NCBI GenBank assembly: GCA_022829145.1 | Contig: CM040743.1 | Coordinates: forward strand, 23,348,646-23,412,645 | Source: Albula goreensis | Taxonomy: Eukaryota; Chordata; Actinopteri; Albuliformes; Albulidae | DNA length: 64,000 nucleotides | Reading direction: 5' to 3' | Shown here: piece after piece, positions 22,021 through 33,776 of the stretch | Layout: each line of letters starts with the position of its first letter | How positions within the stretch are numbered: position 1 is the stretch's first letter | Notes under the pieces: model-generated | The model's input: only the letters and a program-made list of their open reading frames with translations | Told to the model about the DNA's origin: nothing | Database searches by the model: none | Program-made: the position numbers and the translations under genes

Positions 22021-25000
22021 TACCTATTAATTTTAAATTTAATACAATTAATACAAAACAAAAAACAACAGCCATTGATCACAGTTGACCTTGGCAAAAA
22101 CTCAAAACAGGAAGCTTTAGCTCCTGTGCGTTGGACTGAATTACCACCAAATCATTTGTTTGTAATTTACTTATCTTCTTCAGTTTTTCATGAGGGGAGT
22201 CTGCTTTTTAAACAGAGCCATGATTTGCCTCTGTGTGTTAGTATAACCATCTAGCAGAAAGCCACTAATGGAAGAACAAGCTGAGAGCTCAAGGAGGGTA
22301 AGCAGAAGAGCACTTTCACCATCGTGCTCGCTGTAAGCCTATGCAAAGCGACCTCACATCATGGCCTCATCTATAAAAGGTTCTTACAGTCAGATTTCAT
22401 CCTTGACGTGAAGACCAACAACAAAGCAGAGACAGTACCGCAAAAATAAGATAGATGCGTGAGGCACACAAGCCCATACAAATGTGTGGGTGATTTACTG
22501 TAAAACATCATCTCTATTCATCATCTCGGTTATGAGGTAAGGACACAAACATTTATCCTGACTTAAGGCATGGTAAACTGGAAGGGCATAAATTCATATA
22601 TTCATATATGTTCAAATGGATAATTGTATGCATTTGTTAGGACATATAAAAGAAATAGCAAATGCAGACCCTTTAAAATTGCAAAACACTAACATAAAAT
22701 GCAATTTTCAGGCACAAGATTGACCTTGACATAAAAGGCCAGGTTGGTTCTAATAAACTAACATATAAGGCAGTTTGAAGGTGATGACTGGGCAGGGTCA
22801 TAAAGTCATCATTTTAATGTGCACAAATATTTGAGGATATTTTGCTTTAGAAATGAAAAAGAACAACTTTGAACAAGTGTACATTCATTTTTATAAATCA
22901 TTTGAGAAATAATCTGAACATCAAGCTCAGGATGAAGCTGCACTATTCTTCTGTAAATAAGGCCCAAGATGAAGAAGAATTTATAGATAAAAATGCAGGA
23001 CCAAACTTCAGATGTGCTAAAAGATAACTTGTCATTGGTTCTGTGCTAAGACGACAAACATCAGCTTTCAGACACAGCCAGCAGACTGTACCAAGGTGCC
23101 TTTGACAAGGGGGTAGTGGTCAGCAAACATATGAAAATACCAAACAGGTTTGCAAGACAAAAAACAGGAAACGAAAACTAAAACTATGTTATAGCTCAAC
23201 AAAGCTGCTTTTACACCTACAACTATACCATTCTATTCCCTGATGCTGTTCTCCTGCCCTCACATTCTTATGTAGGATTTAAACCTGTTAACAACAATAC
23301 CTGCTGTGCTGAATACTCTGTCACATGTTGGAGACGTGGCTGGGAGACTGGAAAGCTCTGCCAGAAATTGTGAGCAATATTGTTTCCACTAATCCTACTG
23401 AGAATTAAAGTCACTATTCAGTTCATAAATTTATCTATATAATGCTAGGATTTCCAATTTTGGGGGTATTGCAAGCAATCTCACATCCAAATCAAAGCTA
23501 TTGTTTTTCATAGCTTTTTGTTTTTACAGGAATGTATTGAGCACTGTAAAGAGTGCAGTTCTTTGACTACGATTTGTCAGTTATTCTTCAGCCTAATTCA
23601 GACTTGCTTGCTGAAATGATATTGGCTCTTTCCCACATGCATTATGGTGTGGACCTATGAAATTGTAAAGGATTTTGCATGAAATGAGGGGGTATTTCAG
23701 AGAAGTGGTTTAACAAACCCTGAACCTTAAACTGAACTCTGAGAAGAACAATTCAGGTTAGCTATTTCCCACATTCCCCATTCCAGAACAGCCAATAAGA
23801 ATTAGTTCAATCAACTCCAGGTATGTTAAACCTGACTGAAGTGTATACACATTGAAAGTAAAAAGCCATCATCAATGGAGTGCAGATAATAGGATTCACC
23901 ACGGCAAAGAGTGAAAAAAGCATGGAGCGTAATATAGGTGTTCCAATAGCCTATTCCATATTTTACTTCATATATTCACAGCAGAAATATTGAAAATTTA
24001 TGTGGACAACAAATTTATCTTCCAGAAATAAAAACAAGGAAGCAGCAGCTTAAGAGCATGAGTTGGGGAAAATTTTGCTGACCAAGTCAATACGTTTAAA
24101 ACAGGCTAAATGTATGAATTTGTATATAGTGTATGAAGCATAGTCCAACATTCACCAGGGATGGATGGTGAGATGTTGGTGAGAACCACAACCCTGTTCT
24201 AGTCCTGAAGTGTGCCAGGCTATAGCATTGCTCTTGTCCAAATTTAGGGTCAGGGTGAGGGGTCATCAGAGAGGACAAGCATGGATACCATCTGTGCCCA
24301 AGAAGGACACCATCAAAGTTCCATTATCATATGAGGGTACAGTTTAATTTTGTTGTAAAAATTAAATTAAGTAAATGTTAGTTTAAGAATTTTGAAAGTA
24401 GTACCTGACCCAGAGTTAAACTGATCTCAATTTCTCAAACAGAAAATCCCAGATTTCCATCAACTCATCAACTTCATTACAAAACCTTTCTTTCTTAAAC
24501 CTAGCTGGGTGGAAGATTTAAAAGGATAGTTAACAACTCTACACAAGATTAACAAACTGGACAGTAGACACCAAAAGTACATAAAGTGACACTCCTTGTC
24601 TATCGCTCCTACACACTGTATATCGGAAGAGGGATATTATGAACCTTCCACCCTCTGGTTTAGTCTCTTTGTCGAATAGCCACAAATACCATCTTCCCAA
24701 GCACATCAGTTACTGCAATTGTCACATTTCCAACACAACTCAATCATAGAAGAAAGCAAAATGATAACAAATCAACTTGGTAACAAAAGTCTGGCTTCAG
24801 CTGGAATATAGTGAGGCATATACAGTTAGTGACAGCATTCTGTTACTAGAGTACATGTTTTGGTTGTTACTATGCAACTAGGTTAAGTATGTGCCAGTTA
24901 CTGAAACGAGTTTCTAGAACATTTGAAATTCACATAGAAAGAGAATGTGTTGAAGTCCTCAGATTTTTATTAACATTTTTCAGTGCAGTATTCCAGTGTT

Positions 25001-25462
25001 GCTGAATTTGTTTATTCAAGTCAATGTCAAGCCTTACATTACAATTTGGAAAAATCATTGAATCTAATTTATTTTTCATTCATTTATTATATAATCGGTC
25101 TAAGCTAAACAGAAAAAATAGAGTCCCTGAAGGCATACCAGAAAACTAATGCAATGAAGTACTTCAAATGCATGTTAAGGCTAAACAATTATTCTTGGTC
25201 ATAGTAGGGGTTTGTTTATGGGAGTAGGTGGTTGAGAATCACCCTGAAATAACTGAATTAAATAGTTAATAACCAAAGGCCCCCTTTTCAAGACTCATTG
25301 CAACATGAACTAAGAAAAACAATACAGAGAAAAATGTAGCCTGAGCAGAGCACTTTCTAAATACTATCAATCATTTTCTTTGACAAAGAAACATGCTTTG
25401 AAAATTAAGCAGACATGGCTCAGAGTGATAGTATAACATCAGCTCAGTTGACAAACTCAACC
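22021..25462. other. intergenic DNA
   Basis: AT-rich, no gene supported. It contains the probable MITE at 23688-23852 (listed separately). No further lectin relics were recognised upstream of the first lectin unit. Confidence 0.5.
23688..23852. mobile_element. degenerate palindromic MITE
   Basis: The left part (GGGGGTATTTCAGAGAAGTG, then TTTAACAAACCCTGAAC and TGAACTCTGAG) resembles a common dispersed fish repeat that begins GGGGTATTCCA. The right end has TTAAACCTGACTGAAGTG, a decayed inverted copy of the left end. It is non-coding and old. The superfamily is not assigned. Confidence 0.4.
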
Positions 25463-26302
25463 TTCTTTTTATTCATGATCTAAAAAGCTCCTTTACCAAA
25501 TACGATCATTATTTTTCATTACAAATCTATACTCCAGATGGAGAAAGTGATACACGCATTTCATTTGTTGACATCATATCACGGATGTTCTATTGTATTT
25601 CCCACCTCCATGATATTTGAATCTGAAGCTATTGCTAAAATTCCATTTCAACAGCTTGTAACCAGGGCTGCCAGCCTAGTTGCAAATACCAAAGAAGTCA
25701 AAACAGTGAAGACGCAAGGCTACATTAAAAACAAATTTCAATAATAAAATAAATAGGCTGTAAACAAAAATGACCAAAAAGGTATTTATAGCAGTAAATT
25801 CTTTGACATGTAATGCAAACTGCATGTTTTATCATTTTTACACAATTTTGAACAAAAGTTCAAAAAAAGTTCACAAAAGTTCATCAGTCACTCTTTTTAT
25901 TCTATTTTGTAATCCTAATGAATATAACTTACATTTATTTTATTTAAGAAATTACATTTCTTAAATAGTGAAAATTTGGCCAATTTGTCTGAGAAATCCA
26001 AAGCTGGTAAACCATCTTAGTGTATTTTAACACTGAAGTGTTAATCACACAGATTTCTGCCCTCCCCAGAGTCTGTGGGAATTAAAGTGAAATCTTTTAC
26101 CTGGTGGTTAGTATTGAGCAGAAGTGCATTAAATCCTTTGTTTGCAAGTTCTTCCATGCCATTCAGGAGACGGTTTTGAAAGCAGGGCTGTGATTTGGCT
26201 GCAGTGTGTCAATACAGCTTAGCAAAGTTGTTTATACACACAAATAATCAGAGTAAGGCCAGCAGAGGATTTAGACTGAGTCACACTGCATAGCGTGCCA
26301 TC
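25463..26302 (+). repeat. 5' flank of lectin tandem unit 1
   Basis: This non-coding flank is related to 30628-31433 in front of lectin copy 2. Shared stretches include CATTTCAACAGCTTGTA near 25645 and 30805 and TTTGTTTGCAAGTT near 26138 and 31268. The duplicated unit is therefore larger than the lectin coding sequence, with an offset of about 5.13-5.16 kb. TGTTTGC is a forkhead-type motif about 165 bases before the start codon. A clear TATA box is lacking: the position aligned with the TATAAG of copy 2 reads TACAGC. Confidence 0.65.
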
Positions 26303-27079
26303 ATGGAGAAAACCACTTTGACAGTCTTCGTCCTCATGATCCTCGGTGCGGTAACATCTCAACTGATCAGGGAACATTTTTATGTGGACATCAGCCAGAG
26401 CTGGCATGGCGCACGGAGCCACTGTAGAAATTATTACACCGACTTGTCCTCGCTGCTAACTGAAGATGACCTGGATCGGGCTTCAGATGCCGCTAGCACT
26501 ACGATAACAGCCTTGCCACATACCTGGATTGGTCTGTCCAAAAGCAATACAGGGGAATGGATGTGGTCTGCAGGTGGATCATTGAACTTTAGAAAATGGT
26601 ATCCAAATTATCCGCGCGACTACTATTCTCATAATTGTGTTTACATGCACCAGGGTTACTGGTACAATAATTACTGTCATGCTTTTTACCCATTCTTTTG
26701 TTTCAAGGAGTATGCAAGGATTATGATTCTGGTTCAGGAAACGATGACATGGGAAGAGGCTCTAAAATACTGCAGGGATAAACACACTGACCTTGCCAGT
26801 CTACTCTCAACGAACACTGCTGAGCAGTTTGTAAATAACAGCACAGGAGCACAGACTGAGTTTGTGTGGACTGGACTGCGCTTTTTGGCTGGTGATTGGT
26901 TTTGGGTCAACAACGACACCCTGAACCACCAAGGCTGGTCCAATGCAGTGAGTTACCAGTGTCCAAAGTTACCGTTCCGCTGTGGAGCCCTCTCTATGAC
27001 TGACATTGTTTGGGAACCCAGGCACTGTGAAGAGAAGCTCAACTTCATCTGCTACACAGAGCTACAAAATCTCCCCTAG
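26303..27079 (+). CDS. intronless secreted protein with two C-type lectin domains
   Basis: An uninterrupted 258-codon frame. Residues 1-20 (MEKTTLTVFVLMILGAVTSQ) form a signal peptide; ATG sits in a good context (ATCATGG). Domain 1 is about 26-134: WIGL at 75-78 and the four-cysteine pattern C41, C112, C125, C133. Its Ca2+/sugar site is altered (WYPNYP in place of an EPN/QPD region; WYN in place of WND). Domain 2 is about 139-251: WTGL at 189-192 and C157, C227, C242, C250, plus an extra C220. WEPRHC replaces WNDxxC, so classical Ca2+-dependent sugar binding is doubtful. N-glycosylation sequons lie at N178/N179 and N204. There is no transmembrane segment, so it is probably secreted. Fish proteins of this type are usually named macrophage mannose receptor-like or CLEC20A-like; ligand unknown. 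An AATAAA at 27576-27581 is a likely poly(A) signal. Lack of introns suggests an origin by retroposition. Confidence 0.85.
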   Translation: MEKTTLTVFVLMILGAVTSQLIREHFYVDISQSWHGARSHCRNYYTDLSSLLTEDDLDRASDAASTTITALPHTWIGLSKSNTGEWMWSAGGSLNFRKWYPNYPRDYYSHNCVYMHQGYWYNNYCHAFYPFFCFKEYARIMILVQETMTWEEALKYCRDKHTDLASLLSTNTAEQFVNNSTGAQTEFVWTGLRFLAGDWFWVNNDTLNHQGWSNAVSYQCPKLPFRCGALSMTDIVWEPRHCEEKLNFICYTELQNLP

Positions 27080-27625
27080 GGAAAAAGGACTGTATGCTTT
27101 CTCTTATCTCTCCTCAACTCTTGTATCTCAAATGGAAACTATTTTAAATAATTGTACTTGTCAGACAATTCCTTTTGATTGTTATTGTATTCTTTTATTG
27201 TAAAATTGTAAATTGTACACAACTGGACACGATAAAGAAACCAGGGTTTGGTGGAAAAGGAAATGTAGTGAAGAGATTTTACATCACAGACTTATTAATT
27301 CCAATGTATGAAACATTTTTAAAAAGTGATTGTACAAGATGTAGTATTCAGCACTATTTCCATGATTTTATTATCTGAATCTTTTTTGGGGTTTTTAGGG
27401 TTTTCTTTTAAAACTACAATTAATTAACACTCCAAAAACAGCGTAGTAGTATGTGCATTTATAGTTTATTTATCCAGACTAATCTTAAATCAATAGTGCA
27501 ATAATTTGTGATGTGTCTATTTTGATGGAATTATTTAAAAACTATTGCATGACACTTTATGCTGTAGGAAACTCAAATAAAACAAATGTTGCTAACCTTG
27601 CTGTTACAGTAATGCTTGCTGTTCA

Positions 27626-27667
27626 CAGTCTACTCTCACAGTACACTGCTGAGCAGTTTGTAAATAA
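27626..27667 (+). repeat. orphan 42-base lectin coding fragment
   Basis: All 42 bases are identical to 31912-31953 in domain 2 of lectin copy 2. The matching part of copy 1 differs in the CTCACAGTACACTG stretch. It lies 0.55 kb after the copy 1 stop codon with no other lectin sequence recognised around it, so it is a leftover from recombination or conversion within the array. Confidence 0.85.
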
Positions 27668-27669
27668 GC

Positions 27670-29098
27670 AGTTCTGTGTTTCGTGACTTGGAGGCCTGCA
27701 TTTGATTTGTTATTGGTTGTTTGTTATTTAAAGAAAACGTTTAAATGTTTTGGAGGTGGCAAACTGACAAATGAAGTCATTTTCAGTACAATTACCAAAA
27801 ATCTGTCAGTTTGGATAAAAGATTATGGATACCTTTTTATTTATCATTGAGGTTTGAATAATGTAAAGAACTGTTTTTCAACTAATGTCTGATAGATTGT
27901 AATAAAGTTTGATGTGCTCTTTTCTGACTCTTTTATTCCACATTTAATATCACTAAAAATGTAAATTTGACCATTTTATTCATTATAGATGACCAATTAC
28001 AGCAGAATACACCAAAATGCCTTAATTAACCAGTTCTCTTTTCTCCTGCTGTCTTTCTTTACATACACTCTTTACTATTGATATGTGATTTTCTTTTCTT
28101 GTTCACATCCTACTTACTCTCTCATCTTCAACCCCTCTCTGTTTGAGTCTTTCTCTCCAGTGTTTGTCTATGATCTCCCATACTGGCACTGGCCTTTCCT
28201 TTTAACAAAAGCCCTTACCACTGCCCTTCCCCTTGCATTCAGTAGGAGATCTTTCAATGCTCATACATTAAGGAGCAATGATAAGAGTCCTTTTGAGCCC
28301 ATGAGTCCTTTTAACTGGGTGTTCCCATTGCTTTTCTACCACCCTGTGTATATAAGTGTGCTGAAGCAAAACACTGAGCTTAGCCAAAGCAGCGGTGATG
28401 GATGGGAGGGATCTGGATGCTCATTGGTTCAACCCCCTGGTAAGCGGGGTGGACTGCAGAGGAATTCTTCCCCAAAACAGCGCTAGGAGGAGCCAATCCA
28501 CCTGATGAGCAGATGGCCTCCAGGCCTGGATAAGTCAACCGTAGTTCCTTCTCTGAGTAAGAAGGAAGTAAGCCAAGAAAAGTTTAAGTTGGAGAGCATT
28601 AGGCAGGGGGTGCAGATGGTGGGGTGGATGGGGGGACACATCCCCTGCAGTTTCATAGGGACTATGATCCCCCCCCAACTTTTGAGAAAAAAAAAATATA
28701 TATTGTATAAGTTTAAAAGTTGAGACCTTTTGCTCATGTTTGGTGTAATTTCTGACATGAATAACATCACACAGTATATCAATGCGCTGTAACAAAAAAG
28801 TGCCATTACAACACACAGAGTTGCAGTGAAAAGATACAGACAAAGCTGTTGTGTGTTCATGTGAATGGGGCATGTGTGTGTTCACGTGAAGGGGGCATGT
28901 TGAAAGCAGTTGCTGATCTGAAAAACGATCCAATCCATGACTCAAAAACCATGATACAGTCCGAACTGCAAGTTTTGTGATGCATTGCATGTGTACCTTT
29001 CTTTTCTCATTGTGTAGGAAGCCACTGCCGTATTTTTTTGTATTTTATTTTAGGTGATTTTATGCACTGTAGTTGATGTGCTTTAATGAGTGCACATA
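27670..29098. other. intergenic DNA between lectin copies 1 and 2
   Basis: AT-rich. A second AATAAA lies at 27901. The stretch 28390-28690 is GC- and G-run-rich and may be an old repeat. Short open frames on both strands have no protein features that I recognise. Confidence 0.45.
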
Positions 29099-29305
29099 CA
29101 GTCATCCCTCAGTAACTATGGGGGATTGCTTCTAACCCCCAACCCCCCCAAACCCCCCAACAATGGATACCACTTCCGCGCATGCTCAAGTCCCTTATAT
29201 AAATTGGCATAGCATTTCCATATAACCTACACACATCCTCCCTTATACTTTAAACCACCTCTAGATTACTAATAATACCTAATAAATGTAACTACTATGT
29301 AACTT
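29099..29305 (+). mobile_element. Tigger/MER2-like (pogo) transposon end
   Basis: It begins CAGTCATCCCTCAGTA right after TA (29097-29098), the usual Tc1/mariner/pogo target. It continues with TGGGGGATTGCTTC, GCATGCTCAAGTCCCTTATA, then CATATAACCTACACACATCC and CTCTAGATTACTAATAATAC. This order and wording closely follow the 5' end of the mammalian MER2/Tigger family as I know it. The similarity stops near 29305, so the copy is truncated and lacks transposase. Confidence 0.7.
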
Positions 29306-29544
29306 GAGGTCCTGGTCCAGTTTGCTCTGTTTACCCCAGGTCACATCTATTTGATGACCCTCTGCTCTAGAGCATGCCTTTTCCTTTTCATTTTCCATAG
29401 TATGCATTTCTCCCTCAGAATCTAATTAATGGCTGTTAATGATCATCCACCTTTTATTATATTTTGAGGAGAATTGTTTTCCTGTAATGTCCTTTGGCTT
29501 CCTTTGGTTTCGAATCCTATTCCATTTCAACAATATGCCAGTAG

Positions 29545-29847
29545 AGGGAAGATCGAGACCAGCAGGGTGTAGCAGCTAGTGTTGATGACATCAACAAGCA
29601 GCCATCAGCGAGGGAAGAGAAGGATGCTGTAGCTGTAGCTGAGAGGGTCCAGGAGCATGTTTCTGCTAAAGACCCAGAGGAAGAATTCAGTAGCATGCTT
29701 CAACACTCTGTGCTAAACCTGCAAACTCATCAGGAGAGGCTGGAGGAAGACAACCTAATCCAGGAGCAGCAAAGAAGAGTGCCTCAGCATCCACCTGCAC
29801 TGTTGCAGGAGGATGGCAAAGTGGGAGTGACAGACATCAGGAAGTAG
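29545..29847 (+). other. unexplained 100-codon open frame, Gln/Glu-rich
   Basis: An open frame with no early ATG runs from just after a TAG (29542-29544) to a TAG at 29845-29847. The predicted peptide is charged and coiled-coil-like (AREEKDAVAVAERVQEHV; then KDPEEEFSSMLQHSVLNLQ and QERLEEDNLIQEQQRRV). Codons such as GAG, CAG and CTG are used in a way unlike the AT-rich surroundings, which suggests an exon or a retrocopied gene fragment. I do not recognise the protein. It lies between the Tigger-like end and lectin copy 2 and could also be part of a transposon. Confidence 0.35.
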
Positions 29848-30627
29848 AATAGCCAATATGGAGTATTTGCTAAATGGCTAATGTGATACGTAAGCCAATC
29901 CTCCGAGCACAGCACAGCACAATTATATCCAATTTCTTCAGAGAGGGAGGAAAGGCCCTGAACCACACCCCTTACAATAGGGAGAAGAAGTCATTATTGA
30001 TTTAAAACATTTGATCTACATGTCTGATCAATTCATTAATTAAAGAATTCAAATTCTGTCTTCCTCAATTTGACTTGGCTCCGGAGGTATACACTTCCCC
30101 CAAAATTTCCCTCTGATGTAAATAGCCTTTTACAGATGCATTGGTCAGTCTGAATGTTTGGTTAGTTCATGTGTATGACACTTGATGATAATGGAGGATC
30201 GACAACATTTGATATTGTTAGTAAACGATAAAATTTCAAAATTAAACAACCAAAAAGAGACGGATCCCAGTCCAGTTGAAGACAGATACTTTAATATGGA
30301 TTGTTCAAAGATTACAATGTGTGGTCATTTATACAGTTTACAGTCTTAGCATGTGATGTCTCAGATATGGTAAAACCAATTCCGCAGATGGGATACCAGG
30401 TCGTTAACTGGAGATTTGGCCCTGGTCGGATGCGGCAACATCCCTTTGTAATTCTAATAAACATTCTCAAACACAGTGCTGCTTTCCAAAACTGTATCCC
30501 AACAATGTAAACATTTCATTAACTAAAAACAAGTCCTATAATATATTTTGCAATATATTGTCTATTGAAATTCAAACCAATATGGGTCATAAGACAAGCA
30601 CAACATTCAAATTACTGGCAAAAAGAT
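29848..30627. other. intergenic DNA before lectin copy 2
   Basis: AT-rich; nothing recognisable. It ends where similarity to the flank of lectin unit 1 begins. Confidence 0.45.
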
Positions 30628-31433
30628 CCCTCTTTTTTATTGCATCCTAAAAAATGTGCCATCATTTTTCAGAACCAACCTATATCCCAAAGGGTAAATT
30701 GATATGTTTTTGACATTATATTACACATAACACTTTGAATGGAATAAATACATCACAAACATTCACCCTTCTGGTATCTTCCCAGCTGAAGCCATTGTTG
30801 AAATACCATTTCAACAGCTTGTATCTGGGGCTGCTAGGCTAATTATACAATATGAATGCCCCAGAGGCCAAAATCATGAAGCAAATTAATGCAAATGCAA
30901 TAAAACTGAAAGTGAAATTGAAAATAAATGCCCACAGCACCATTTATGCTGGAATCATTACAAAAATATATATATTTCAGAAGAATTTGTATGTAATTTT
31001 ACCATGCTTACAATTTTTGAGAAAAGACCAAAAGAGGTTAAATGAACCACACTTTAAATTCCATTCTAAATCTCACAAGTCTGTACAATCAGAGAAAATT
31101 TGCCTGAAAAAGCAAAATTGGCAAAACTGCTGTTAAATCTCTTAAAATTCAAATTTCACCGTACTTGTATAAATTATTGCCACAGTAGAGGTTAAAGGTA
31201 AGGTATAATCCCAAGAAATTTCTATATTCTTGCAAAGATGTTCTTTCAACTGCATTGCATAGAATTCTTTGTTTGCAAGTTTTCCATGCTATGCAATGAG
31301 ATTGCTTTGGATGCAGAGTGCCGATTTGTCTGCAGCATGTGAATATAAGTGAGCGCACTGGGTCATTCAGACAAACACTCAGAGAAAGTCTGAGAGAGCA
31401 GTCAGACTCAGTCACACCGTGTAGTGTGTTATC
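30628..31433 (+). repeat. 5' flank of lectin tandem unit 2
   Basis: Related to 25463-26302, with several shared stretches. It includes the forkhead-like TGTTTGC near 31269 and a TATAAG about 90 bases before the ATG (near 31344), which unit 1 lacks at the aligned place. It represents the promoter and upstream part of the duplicated lectin unit. Confidence 0.65.
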
Positions 31434-32194
31434 ATGGAGCGAACCGCTTTGACAGTCTTCTTCCTCATGGGCCTCGGTGAGGTAACCTCTCATGTTTTCA
31501 GGGAGCATTTTTATGTGGATATCAGGCGGAACTGGACATATGCACGGTGGTTCTGTAGGAGATATTTCACTGACTTGTCCTCACTGCTGACTGAAGATGA
31601 CCTGGCTCGGACTTCAGATGCCAGGAACACGACTGCCTGGATTGGTCTGTTCAAAGATATTAAAGGAAACTGGAATGGTCTTCGGGTAGATCATCAGACT
31701 TGGAAAAATGGCATCCACAATACCCAAATAGTAGTGCATTCAGGCAAAATTGTGTTTACATGTACCAGGGTTACTGGTACAATTTTTACTGTACAGCTTA
31801 TTACCCATTCTTTTGTTTCAAGGAGTATGCAAGGATTATGACTCTGGTTCAGGAAAAGATGACATGGGAAGAGGCTCTAAAATACTGTAGGGATAAATAC
31901 ACTGACCTTGCCAGTCTACTCTCACAGTACACTGCTGAGCAGTTTGTAAATAACAGCACAGGAGCACAGACTGAGTTTGTATGGACTGGACTGCGCTTTT
32001 TGGTTGGTGAGTGGTTTTGGGTCAACAACGACACCCTGTACAACCAAGGTTGGTCCAATGCAGTGAGTTACCAGTGTCCAAAGTTACCGTTCCGCTGTGG
32101 AGCCCTCTCCATGACTGACATTGTTTGGGAACCCAGGCACTGTGAAGAGAAGCTCAACTTCATCTGCTACACAGAGCTACAAAATCTCCCCTAG
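31434..32194 (+). pseudogene. lectin copy 2, broken by a one-base deletion
   Basis: The ATG (31434) opens a frame encoding a signal peptide (MERTALTVFFLMGLGEVTSH) and the first half of lectin domain 1. After the tryptophan codon TGG at 31671-31673 one base is missing relative to copy 1 (AA then TGGTCT), and this frame ends at 31841. The second frame, open from about 31676 to the stop at 32192-32194, encodes the rest of domain 1 and a complete domain 2. Domain 2 differs from copy 1 at only about nine positions and ends in the same eight residues (YTELQNLP). No other disabling change is visible, so the break is recent or an assembly/sequencing error. If real, the product would be a truncated half-domain protein. 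Confidence 0.8.
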
Positions 32195-33776
32195 GGAAAA
32201 AGGAGTGTACACTTCAAGCATGTTAACTTTTCTATTGAAATTTAACTCCAGTATCTCCAGTGGAACCTAGTCTAAATAATTGTATTTGCCTGATAACACC
32301 TCTGATTGTAATAGGTTGATACTAATGTTTGATTCTACCAATTGTTTATCAGTCAGTAAACATTGTTTTTATAAGTTTCCAAACCTGGAAATGAGTAGGT
32401 AGTGCAAATCTAGATAAAAGAAAGCCAATCTTTCCTATTAATGCATTTATATTTAATTCACATACTTTCGATAGTTTTCTTCAGTAGTTTTGAGTTTTAG
32501 ATTGTTGGCGTTTGTCAACATGTATTAAAATGTGTTGTTATATATTGATGTATTTAAATGATAATTTAAAATATAAGTAAATTTGAGAATTGTTCGTGAA
32601 ACTTTTTTGTCACATGAAATTTGTGCTGCTTCAACGAAAGAAAAAATGCTTCCCAAAGGAAACAGTGATCTGAAAATTTAGGATCGCAAAAAACTTCCTC
32701 TTCAAATAATAGGATTGATACAATAATGCTGGTATTTACTTATTGCAAGAATTATAATTTGTAATAGACTTAAGAATAGTCTATCATTTCAATATTTCAT
32801 TATGATGTATTGCGGACCTTAATAAAGGATGAATTCCATTCCATCAGTAATATTTCTTGATTGTTTCAAGATTGCTGTCAATCAGTGGTAATACCTCAAC
32901 AAATATTACTAACCATTTAATGGTTATTTGTATGATGCCAACTATTATGTTTATTATGTATTTTGACTGGATGAATTTAATGTGAATGGTTGTTCAATGA
33001 ATTCTTTTAAAATGCCAACTTCTCTCTTTCCCAACCACAGATTTTCCTGTAAGATTTGACCTGTATTAAAGGTACCACTATTACCAATGTTAATGTCCCC
33101 TCCCAAAAATGTTCGGCATCAGTCTGTATGTGACTTGGTAACAATGGGGGTGCGAATGTACCTGTCTTATAAAGATCATCCACACAATTCCAATCTTTCT
33201 GGCTGTGGTGGCTATATGTCTCCTTTTCAGTTAATTTGTTCTCAAAAGAATTCAATAAAAGAAAAAAAAAAAAACACCCACTACCATATAAGGCCGATTG
33301 AGGAAGATTTGGCATGGCATATAGCAACTGTGAAGTAGCTGTTTGGAGATGAGGTAGATTTATTGAAATAACTGAATTTGCATTCAACCACAACAACCAA
33401 ATACTCACTTGAAATACTGTGCAATTAACTGAAATGAAATTATCACTCTATCACACCCACCCCACACCACACCAGTATAACAATCTCCTGTACATTAAGT
33501 GACAACATGGTTTAGAATGAGATGGTTTCAGACGAGTGGCCATGCAATCAGTGAAATTACCATCATTTCTGCTATTTCAAAGTTACCAGAAGAAAACCAG
33601 AAAATTCCAAGGTGGCACAGTGTAAAATTACAGGCCTGAAAATAGAAGAGATCTTGATGATACAGTTACACATAAATCAGTATTACATTATTAACCTTAT
33701 CATGACATTTGATGGTTGGTCAACAGTATCCTTACTTGACTCCTGGTGGGATCATTTGTTCTGCCAGCAATGCAGA
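32195..33776. other. intergenic DNA between lectin copies 2 and 3
   Basis: AT-rich with an AATAAA at about 32821 that could end a copy 2 transcript and a poly(A)-like run near 33260. No gene is supported. Confidence 0.45.

Noticed and set aside
28085-28990. Overlapping open frames on both strands between lectin copies 1 and 2
   Set aside because: No consistent protein features; the region contains G-runs and poly(A) stretches typical of decayed repeat DNA.
31849-32058. Reverse-strand frames over lectin domain 2 (also at 26734-26943)
   Set aside because: Both are antisense shadows of conserved lectin coding sequence and share similarity only because the sense strands do.
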